Below, piece after piece: positions 52,403 through 60,500 of a DNA stretch of 64,000 nucleotides; within the stretch, counting starts at the first letter, position 1, and every line of letters starts with the position of its first letter. The stretch is from Hydrocarboniclastica marina (GTDB lineage: Bacteria; Pseudomonadota; Gammaproteobacteria; Pseudomonadales; Oleiphilaceae). The notes under the pieces were generated by a model that was not told the DNA's origin, ran no database searches, and saw only the letters and a program-made list of their open reading frames with translations. The stretch lies in the NCBI RefSeq assembly GCF_004851605.1, contig NZ_CP031093.1:3782692-3846691 (forward strand). The letters run 5' to 3'. The translations under genes and the position numbers were made by a program.

Positions 52403-53497
52403 TCAGAGATCGTGAATCGCGGCAGGGACATCTCCGCCCTGCTCGATAACGATATCGCGCCACAGACGGGCGAGCTCTGTACCCGGCAGTCCTTTTTCCT
52501 CCAGCTTGGCGATGTAGTCGAACCAGGTCTGCTCCATGCCGGACATCAGCAACTTGCTGACTTCCGGTGGCAGGTCGTGAACTGAAACGAATTCAGCACC
52601 TTTGGCCTTCGTTTCCTTCATGATCTTCTCACGCCGGTCGACCCACAATTGCGCGCCTTCGGTGATCTGTTCATCAGCCGCGCCCAGCATGATCTTCTGA
52701 AGATCTTCAGGCAGCTTGTTCCACTGCTCTTCGGTCACCGCCATAACGGATGCGAAGTGACCCAGGTTCACGTCGGTGACGGTGTATTTGAACAACTCGT
52801 CGAACCCGTAGCCCGTCCAGTCCGAGATGAACAGGAAGCTGCCGTCGACCGCGCCACGGCTGAGCGCATCGAACAGGTCGAAGGCCGGCATGGTGATGGA
52901 ATTGATGCCGACATTCGCTGCATACATCTCATGAATCCGCGAGGGCGTCCGCAGCGTGACGCTCTTGACATCCTCAACAGTTTCAAAGCGCTGGCCTGTG
53001 GTTGAAATGGAGTATTCTTCCGAAATCGTGATGGGAATCGCGACCAGGCCGTTTGCCTCATACTCAAGTTCGGAGAAGGTCTTGCCGTCCTTCAACGGTA
53101 CATCACTTTCCAATAGTGCCTTCAGAGCCAGGCTGCCGATTTTGGGGCTGGACTTCGCAAGCGGCAGCATCGGCACTTCGGACATCGGAAACAGCGCCGG
53201 GTCGTAGGTTGGAAGCAGCGGTGCTGCAATCTGAACGATACCCTGCTTTAACGCATCTGGCTCATTGGTCGCCTTGACCAGCTCGCCCGATACAAAGGTC
53301 GTAAAGGAAATACGACCGTCGCTCTCTTCCTCCACTTTTTCCATCCAGGGCTTGAAAAAACCCTGCCATTGCCCGTGATTGGGGCTCAAGGCGGACGTCA
53401 CACGGAAGTTAAACGTATCCTCCGCCACAGCTGCCCCGGAGGACAGGCACGCGGCGACGGCTGCACCAATGGTCACGCGACGAACAAACGACATCAT
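52403..53497 (-). CDS. TRAP transporter solute-binding protein (DctP-type)
   Basis: A 364-residue periplasmic protein from ATG 53497 (GAGG eight bases upstream) with a signal peptide ending GAAVAED. The DctP fold markers include WMEKVEEESDGRISFTTF near the N-terminus. The segment TLRTPSRIHEMYAANVGINSITMPAFDLFDALSRGAVDG, around residues 175-215, holds the conserved Arg that binds the carboxylate group. The ligand is thus an organic acid. It is first in the operon and divergent from the TetR gene with 346 bp between them. Confidence 0.9.
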   Translation of the reverse strand: MMSFVRRVTIGAAVAACLSSGAAVAEDTFNFRVTSALSPNHGQWQGFFKPWMEKVEEESDGRISFTTFVSGELVKATNEPDALKQGIVQIAAPLLPTYDPALFPMSEVPMLPLAKSSPKIGSLALKALLESDVPLKDGKTFSELEYEANGLVAIPITISEEYSISTTGQRFETVEDVKSVTLRTPSRIHEMYAANVGINSITMPAFDLFDALSRGAVDGSFLFISDWTGYGFDELFKYTVTDVNLGHFASVMAVTEEQWNKLPEDLQKIMLGAADEQITEGAQLWVDRREKIMKETKAKGAEFVSVHDLPPEVSKLLMSGMEQTWFDYIAKLEEKGLPGTELARLWRDIVIEQGGDVPAAIHDL

Positions 53498-53843
53498 ATG
53501 CTAATCCTCACAACTTGTTGTTTTAATTGGATACTCGTTAAACGAAAGCACCCGGACGTCTCGCTGAACTCTAAAACCCGTACACTTGTTCTAAATATTT
53601 GCCGATAGGGCGGCTCCCTGTCAACAATGATCCCGTCTAAAACTGGATATTTGGTCTCAATTTAATGGATAACGCCTATTTGATCGCTTTTAGCTATCTT
53701 ATTTAATTTACTGATAGCAAATTTGCATCTTTTTGATATTAATTTTACAAACACTTGTTCTATTATTAGTCTAATGGGCTACGGCAGGTATTTCTGGCAG
53801 GTCCAAACAGATTTTTCCGGCGACCCACAAAGGAGAGGCGCGG
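53498..53843. promoter_or_regulatory. divergent control region between TRAP operon and TetR gene
   Basis: This 346-bp AT-rich region contains two exact copies of ACACTTGTTCTA (53582-53593 and 53751-53762). The second extends to the palindrome AACA-CT-TGTT. They are good candidates for operators of the TetR protein encoded next to them. An inverted GCTATC (53693-53698) / GATAGC (53713-53718) pair lies between. Confidence 0.6.
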
Positions 53844-54548
53844 ATGCAAGAGCCACTGATCGCTCCCGATCACCGAACTGCGGACGAAGACGACAGCGTT
53901 CGGCGGCAGGAGCGGAGTGAGGTCACCAAGCAGCGTATTCTGGACGCATCGGAACGGTTGTTTGCCAGTAAAAGCTTCGCGTCTGTCTCGTTACGGGAGA
54001 TAGCGAAGGCCGCTTCAGTGGGTGTCGCCACCGTCAACTACCACCTCGGCAGCAAGGATGACCTGCTAAAAGCCGTCTTTCTTCGTCGCGCGACCGAACT
54101 CAACAGGGAGCGGGTCGCTTTGCTCAGTAAGTCAGAGCAGTCGTCGAATGGCTCAGCAATACCCTTGAGACAGATCATGCGGGCGCTTCTGCTACCGGGC
54201 ATTCGCTGGTCTTTTGACCAGGGCCAGCGGGGGCTGTTCATTCAGTTCATGATTCGGTGCCAGCTGGACCCTTCATCTCCGCTATACGAACTTTTCTATA
54301 GGGATGTGCGGCATCTCCAGCGCTTTGTCCCTCACCTGAAGCGGACACTACCTGAGCTCGATGAAGCCGACATTCACTGGCGTCTGCATTTCACCCTTGG
54401 CGCTTTGCACTACACCATCACCGACCTGAATCGGTTAGATCAGGTCAGCAATGGGCTCTGCAATACGAGCAGCATGGATGAGACAGTCGAGCGGATTGTG
54501 ACATCCAGCGAAGCCGCTTTCCGCGCAGGCCCTTTCGGCGCGTGTTGA
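53844..54548 (+). CDS. TetR-family transcriptional regulator
   Basis: A 234-residue protein from ATG 53844 with AGGAGAGG upstream. Residues about 27-75 form the TetR DNA-binding domain (KQRILDASERLFASKSFASVSLREIAKAASVGVATVNYHLGSKDDLLKAV). The C-terminal domain would bind the effector. It is the first gene of tetR-leuC-leuD-like genes and divergent from the TRAP/lyase operon, so it most likely controls both sides through the repeated ACACTTGTTCTA sites. Confidence 0.9.
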   Translation: MQEPLIAPDHRTADEDDSVRRQERSEVTKQRILDASERLFASKSFASVSLREIAKAASVGVATVNYHLGSKDDLLKAVFLRRATELNRERVALLSKSEQSSNGSAIPLRQIMRALLLPGIRWSFDQGQRGLFIQFMIRCQLDPSSPLYELFYRDVRHLQRFVPHLKRTLPELDEADIHWRLHFTLGALHYTITDLNRLDQVSNGLCNTSSMDETVERIVTSSEAAFRAGPFGAC

Positions 54549-54578
54549 GCCGGGAGCAAACGATTCTGGAGCCAGCTC

Positions 54579-55829
54579 ATGAGACAGACAATCGCAGAAA
54601 AAATCTTTTCCCGTGTTGCAGGCCGCGAGGTCAGCGCCAGCACGGAGGCCGTTTTTTCGCCGGACCTGATCACGGCGTACGACTACCCGGGTTACATCGA
54701 CAAGTATGAGCAGCAGATGATTGAGCTCGGGGTTGAGCGCGTCAAACATCCCGAGCGCTTCGTCCTGTTCATTGATCACCTTTACCCTGCAGGCACACCG
54801 AAAGCACAGCAGGTCCACGAGATTACCCGCAGGTTTGCAAAGCGCTACGGTTTCAAGCTGCACGAAGGGGATGGCATCGGACACCAGGTGATTTCCGAGA
54901 AAGGCTATATCCGGCCGGGCATGTTTGTGACCCATTTCGATGGCCACATCAGTACCATCGGAGCCCTGGGCGCTTTGGGAATAGGCATCCGCAACAGCAT
55001 GATTGAAGCATTCGCCACGGAAGAAGTCGCCCTCGTGGTGCCCGGTTCAGTTCGCGTCAACTTTACCGGCTCGCTACAACGCGGGGTCACTTCGCGCGAT
55101 GTCTTCCACTGGATCGTTCGCCAGATCGGCCCGGACGGATGCCGCCAGGCGGTGATCGAGTACGGCGGCGAAGGCCTCAAGAGCATGGAGATGGACGAGC
55201 GTTTTACGCTGTGCAACCTGGCAATGTTCCTGGGCGGTGTATCGGCGGTCATGGAAACGGATGAGCAGACAGACACCTATCTGAAGCAGACAACCGGGGA
55301 AAGCCACCCGCCTATGGCACCTGATCCCGGGGCACGGTACGAGAAAGAAGTTACCGTCAACCTGTCCGAAGTGGAGCCGATTCTGGTCGCGCCGCCCTCA
55401 CCCGCTAACACCATCGCCATCAGCGAGGCCGTAGGTACCCGCATCGACTCGGGCTATATCGGCTCCTGCGCCAGTGGCCGAATCAAGGATTTCCAGCAGG
55501 CCGTTGAGATACTTGAAGGCCGGCATGTCGCTGAGTTTTTCCGTTTGAATGCCGTTCCGACGACGACACGGATTCAGGCCCAGATGAGCGAACTCGGACT
55601 GACACCGAAGCTGATAGCGGCCGGGGCACAGGTTCATGTCTCTACCTGTGATTTCTGTATCGGCCAGATGGGCGCCCTCACCGACGGCGAGCGGTCTGTT
55701 TCAACCGGGACGCTGAACATTCCGGGACGAATGGGCAGCAATCGTGCCGAGATCTATACGGCCAGTCCGTACACCATCGCCGCGACCGCCATCCACGGGA
55801 AAATCGTTGATCCACGCACAATGTTCTGA
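54579..55829 (+). CDS. aconitase-family hydratase, large subunit (LeuC-like)
   Basis: A 416-residue protein similar to the large subunit of isopropylmalate isomerase. Cysteines suited to hold a 4Fe-4S cluster are in GSCASGR (about 296) and STCDFCIGQMG (about 356-359). N-terminal VFIDHLYP, GDGIGHQ and THFDGHI correspond to the usual FDH, GIxH and DSH motifs. In this family the protein adds or removes water from a hydroxy di/tricarboxylate with its small partner. It is not in a leucine biosynthesis setting (no leuA or leuB), so a catabolic substrate is more likely. The small-subunit gene starts 10 bases after its stop. Confidence 0.85.
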   Translation: MRQTIAEKIFSRVAGREVSASTEAVFSPDLITAYDYPGYIDKYEQQMIELGVERVKHPERFVLFIDHLYPAGTPKAQQVHEITRRFAKRYGFKLHEGDGIGHQVISEKGYIRPGMFVTHFDGHISTIGALGALGIGIRNSMIEAFATEEVALVVPGSVRVNFTGSLQRGVTSRDVFHWIVRQIGPDGCRQAVIEYGGEGLKSMEMDERFTLCNLAMFLGGVSAVMETDEQTDTYLKQTTGESHPPMAPDPGARYEKEVTVNLSEVEPILVAPPSPANTIAISEAVGTRIDSGYIGSCASGRIKDFQQAVEILEGRHVAEFFRLNAVPTTTRIQAQMSELGLTPKLIAAGAQVHVSTCDFCIGQMGALTDGERSVSTGTLNIPGRMGSNRAEIYTASPYTIAATAIHGKIVDPRTMF

Positions 55830-55839
55830 GGCCATCGTC

Positions 55840-56244
55840 ATGCTTCCAAAAATCTGCGGCCGGGCTGCCTGGGTCTTCCAGGAACCGAATTTTGATATCG
55901 ATCTGATCGTTGGTGTCGATCACATGAAAACGCAGGACATTGAGACCCTGAAGTCAGCTTGCATGACAGACTACGATCCGGACTTCCCCCGTCAGGTTTC
56001 CGAGGGCGATGTCATCATCGGGGGAAAGAATTTCGGATACGGGCACCCGCACTACCCGTCGTGCCGAGCTCTAAGAGCACTGGGGATCACCGCCATAATA
56101 GCCGAGTCGTTTTCACCGGGGTTCTACCGGGGCGAGTCGTCAAACGGCTATCCGCTGATCGAGTGCCCCCATATCACCGATGTGGTAACACGCTGGCAGA
56201 CGATCACCTTTGACTGGCACACAGAAAAGCTCACCATCGAGTAA
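55840..56244 (+). CDS. aconitase-family hydratase, small subunit (LeuD-like) with changed loop
   Basis: A 134-residue protein from ATG 55840 (the longer frame from 55744 lies inside the large-subunit gene). It is short compared with normal LeuD (about 200). The swivelling-domain signature, normally GCGSSRE, reads GKNFGYGHPHYP at residues 62-73. The conserved Ser/Arg that bind substrate are therefore replaced by GHPHY. This points to a substrate other than isopropylmalate. It pairs with the large subunit upstream. Confidence 0.82.
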   Translation: MLPKICGRAAWVFQEPNFDIDLIVGVDHMKTQDIETLKSACMTDYDPDFPRQVSEGDVIIGGKNFGYGHPHYPSCRALRALGITAIIAESFSPGFYRGESSNGYPLIECPHITDVVTRWQTITFDWHTEKLTIE

Positions 56245-56430
56245 ACCGGCCACACCCTGCAGTGCGAGAAAGTGCCTCAGAAGAGCAAGGACCTGATCCT
56301 GAGCGGCGGCATTATAGGCTATCTGAAGCAGGTCAGGCTGGGGTGAGCGCCGGCGGGCATCACCAGCGGTGTTGTGCACAGCTGCCGGCACGACGCCTGG
56401 CGCTCGCGTATTGCAAGTTCATGCCTGAGG

Positions 56431-56838
56431 CTATTCCCGCGGCGACTGCTTCCCCTGATCGGTATAGCCGAACTTCAACTCCCACTCCGCTGCCACAGCT
56501 GAGTTACTGGTCCACATAAAGCAGTATTCCTGTACCGGCTCGACATCGAGCATGGCTTTTAGCGCCTTCACCGCCTGAAGTTTCACCGGATACAGGGTCT
56601 GATCGTCCCGGTGAAGGTGGACGTTGAAATCGACCGGATGAGGCGCGGTGAACCGATATTCGACCCGGGTTGCGCCAGGGAAAGTCAGGCATTTCTCTGA
56701 AAAGAAGCCCTTCGCTGGACCCATCCTCACGGTTGCTTGGTGTTGGGCCGGCGCCTGTTCAGCAGCCGCTCCGAGTGACAGCGAGCAGGCTATAGCCGCA
56801 GTGCCAATGGCGCGGCCAAGCAAGAGGTAAATTGACAT
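56431..56838 (-). CDS. small secreted hypothetical protein
   Basis: A 135-residue protein with a signal peptide (LLLGRAIGTAAIACSLSLGAAAEQ), giving a mature part of about 110 residues with a beta-sandwich-like pattern (VEYRFTAPHPVDFNVHLHRDD). There are two Cys in the mature part that could form a disulfide. I recognise no named family. It follows the rhombosortase gene by 56 bp on the same strand. Confidence 0.7.
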   Translation of the reverse strand: MSIYLLLGRAIGTAAIACSLSLGAAAEQAPAQHQATVRMGPAKGFFSEKCLTFPGATRVEYRFTAPHPVDFNVHLHRDDQTLYPVKLQAVKALKAMLDVEPVQEYCFMWTSNSAVAAEWELKFGYTDQGKQSPRE

Positions 56839-56894
56839 GGTTTGTGCCTAAGACAGTTGGAGTTAAACCGCGGATTTGGTTAATTTCGTATGCG

Positions 56895-57491
56895 CTAGAC
56901 TTCGGTTTTCTTCAGCTTCGCTATCCACAGACTCGACGCGACTATCAATCCTGCCGCCGCGCCCAACCAGTGGGCGGCTTCTATAACCGTTCCACCGATA
57001 AGCTCTGCCGTAGCGCTATCGGGGCCGACACCAAGCTCATAACCCAGCTTAGCCACCAGGCCCAGCATCAATGGCAGACGCCACCGCAGGACTGACCCCG
57101 CACTCAGCGCGCCAATAACGAACAGACCGTGAAGCACCCCCGAGAAACCCCGGTACCAGGCGACTTCGGACAGTAACAGTAAGCCGAAAGAGATAAAAAT
57201 CGAGCAGAACAGAACTGAGGTGAGCCCGATTCGTAGCGTAAGGGGCTGGGGAAATATCCAGATAACGATAACCAAACCGATGCTGTTGAGAAGCGCGTGC
57301 ATCCAGCCGAGATGGACAAAATGCCCGGTCAGTAACCGGTAGTATTCGCCCTCTTCAAACAACTCGTTTTGAAATTGCAGAAGCTGCGCTAGCTCAACAG
57401 GCAGCAAGCTGATCAGTATCATGCCCAACGCCAGCAGGACACTCCACGTGGTTCGCGCATCCGGCAAACTGATCGTCAGGTGTTCTCGCAT
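56895..57491 (-). CDS. rhombosortase (rhomboid-family protease)
   Basis: A 198-residue protein with about six membrane helices. HFVHLGWMHALLNSIGL (about 55-71), the catalytic serine in RGFSGVLHGL (about 112-121) and the histidine in EAAHWLGAAAGL (near 175) fit the short rhomboids named rhombosortase. These process GlyGly-CTERM proteins. It lies 108 bp downstream of the 1579-residue gene whose product has such a signal, on the same strand. This strongly suggests a dedicated pair. Confidence 0.83.
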   Translation of the reverse strand: MREHLTISLPDARTTWSVLLALGMILISLLPVELAQLLQFQNELFEEGEYYRLLTGHFVHLGWMHALLNSIGLVIVIWIFPQPLTLRIGLTSVLFCSIFISFGLLLLSEVAWYRGFSGVLHGLFVIGALSAGSVLRWRLPLMLGLVAKLGYELGVGPDSATAELIGGTVIEAAHWLGAAAGLIVASSLWIAKLKKTEV

Positions 57492-57599
57492 GGGGTCACT
57501 AGGGTTAAGGAATGAGCGCCGGGCTCGAGCTATGGCGGCTCAAGCCCGTGCCTGGTTCAAGACCGGCTGTGATTCAGCCGGCTTACTTTTTCAACCGCC

Positions 57600-60500
57600 C
57601 TACTTTTTCAACCACTCTGGAAACCGGAAGACGACACCCACCGACGGAAAGTAACTGGCATCCCGGTCGAATTCGAAACGCTGAATTTCCGTTAGCAACG
57701 ACCATTCGCGGTTGTAGGTGTAGTCCAGTCCCAGCCCGTAATAGAAGTCCTGGCCTTTCTCGCTACTGTTGCCGACTCTGGCTTCACTCTGGCTGGTCTT
57801 GAAGTCGCCTTCCCAGAAGAACATACCCAGGCGCGCGCTGACGCCCAACCGCTCAGAGACCGGGTGTCGATAGAGCATCGACACTGCAGGGCCATGACCG
57901 GATTCCGGATGAACATCTGAGACCGCCCGGTCGATCGGCGTAGACCTGAAACTCACATCCACGTCGCCAAGGTCAATAAAGCCGACCTCAAGGGCAATCC
58001 GGTCGGTGAACCGGTAGCCACCGCCGATACTCCAGCCAAACCGGCTGCCGTCCGTTGACAGTGTCTCGGCATCGTACCCGGCGGCGGTAAACCGCCGGTC
58101 CATGTCGCCTTCACTGATGTCGGTGAAGGCGTAACCCAGGTTGGCTGTCAGGTACAGAGGCTCAAGCTCCCTTTCAGCCGCCTGCACGGTTGCGGGCTGC
58201 GCAACCATGGCCGCGGTAAAGGTTCCTGCAAGCATCAGTCCCAGGCAGGAACGGCTGGCGCTTGGGCCAGATCTGGCCTTTTTGCGCCCCACCGCGCCGA
58301 TGCCCAACAGCACCAGCAAACCCGCCAGACCAACCGCGCCGCCACCGCCTGAAGTGCGCACCGTGCCACCATTATCGAGACCGGCAATCACGCCGACGCC
58401 GCCGGGATCAACGACCGTCCCGTTAGGCTCGCCATCAGCATCGTTCGGGCCACCATCTTCGATGGTCAACTGAACGCACCAGTCTCCTGCCGTCAGCCCT
58501 GCGGTGTACAAAGCGCTACCCGCAGGCGGACAGAACCCTGGCTCACCGGCTGCCGAACTCAACCGGTTGGCGCCGTTGACGGTAAAGTCATGCCAGCGGC
58601 GAACGGTGTCGAACTTGCGGTAAACAGCATTTTCAGGAATTGCCGCGCGCTGTGGTATCGCAATATGGACACTCTGTCCGGCGTCAGGCAACTGATCAAC
58701 ACTGAAGTCGAAAATCCCGCCCACGTTCTTCACGTCGGTATCGACATAGATCGAACTCTGCAGCTGCTGGGCGATATCTTCCTGCTCCATGAGGTTAGCT
58801 CCACCATTTACGGCAAACAGCGAGTAGTTACTCAGTTTCAGACAGGTGCCGGCGTCGCTTTCCATCAGGTAGCGCTGCTGATCAGCGATCTGTTCAGGCA
58901 CGACGCTACAGTCGTTGCCACTGCTGTCCAGATAGTCAGGAATGCCGTCCTGGTCCGTGTCCTGATAGCCTTCATCCGCATCGGCAACCCCGTCGCCGTC
59001 GCTATCAGCTGAAGCAGAAAGCGTCTTCAGTTCGTCCATCGCCTTAAGGGTCACGCCGACACTTTTGCGCAGCACCGGGCTACCACTGTCGCTGACCGTC
59101 AGGTGGATCGGATAGGCCTTGCCCAGCTCCAGGCTGCTCGGGTCAATCGTAACGATACTGGGATCGTCATCGAGGTCCTGCAGGAAGCCAATATCCCAGC
59201 TATAGCTGTGCACGTCCTTTGCGTTTGCGTCAGAAACCATACTCAGCACATGGACCAGCCCACCATCACGCAGGACCGTAAGACGCTCGCTGTCGCTCTG
59301 GCTGACGACCAGTTGCACCTGCGGGGCAATATTACGCTCGCTGATGGTCAGGCGGTGGCGGAAGTTGGGACCCCGGTTAACGCCTTCCCCGAGCTTCACG
59401 ACGACGGTCTCATCAGCTTCTGGTACTGCATCGGCTACAAGACGTATCGGCACCGTCACCTCGAGACCTGATTCGATAAGCGCTTCACCGGACACCAGGT
59501 TGTGATCTTCCGGATGGGTGGCCGACCCGCTCACCGTGAAAGGTACACGTACCGGGTATTCAGGCGCCCGACCGTTCAGAATGATCCGGATCGAGCCGGT
59601 CGCGCCTTCTGGCAGCGTCTGGTCCTTACCCAGGCTGACCAGCGGCTTGATGTCCAGAATCTGGCTGGCCTGGCCGATGTTGCCGGCTGCATCCTGGGCC
59701 GCCCAGACGATCTTGTGTCTTCCCGGTGGGAAGAACGGCTCGTTATCGACCAGTGACTTGGGGTACGGACTGCAGCAATTACCGCTGTCTTTGCCGTCGG
59801 AGGCCGATGCAATACCCAGCGATTCAAGCTGTGCACGGGTAACCTTGGTATACAGCCCTGTTCCCTGCAGTGTTACCGCAGGTGGCGCGGAGACAACCGG
59901 TGGTGTGCTGTCCGTGACGAAAAGCTCCACGTAATCCGGAATACCGTCATTGTCGGAATCCTTGAACTCTGCCGCTGTCTCTGGATCGGTCCCGTCCACG
60001 AAAATCTCGATGTAATCGGGCACTTGGTCGCCGTCCCGGTCCTTAACGCTGGACTTTGAAAGCGGATCGGTCCCGTCTATCTTGGTTTCGTAATAGTCGG
60101 GCACCCCATCACCATCGGTATCTTTGACATTTTTAGGGTCATTCGGATCGGTGCCATCGACGTTCTGCTCGTAATAATCGGGAACGCCGTCACCATCGGC
60201 ATCCTTGTACCCCTTGGGGTCACCCGGGCCGGTACCTTCCTTCACTTCAACAAAATCGGGTACGCCGTCGCCGTCGGTATCACGGTAGTCTTTCTTGTCG
60301 GTCGGATCAGTGTTTTCCTGGTTCTCCTCGACGTAATCCGGAATGCCGTCGCCGTCCGTGTCCTTGACGTCTTTCGGGTCGTTGGGATCGGTACCCTCAT
60401 CCGTCGTTTCAACATGGTCAGGCACGCCATCACCGTCGGTATCGGTAAGACCCGTAAAGGTTATGTCAGCAGCTTTAGGTGTTGTCGCAGTGGTGCCGTC

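Noticed and set aside
54579-56244. Leucine biosynthesis leuCD
   Set aside because: No leuA/leuB neighbours; the small subunit is short and lacks GCGSSRE; context is TetR plus TRAP transport.
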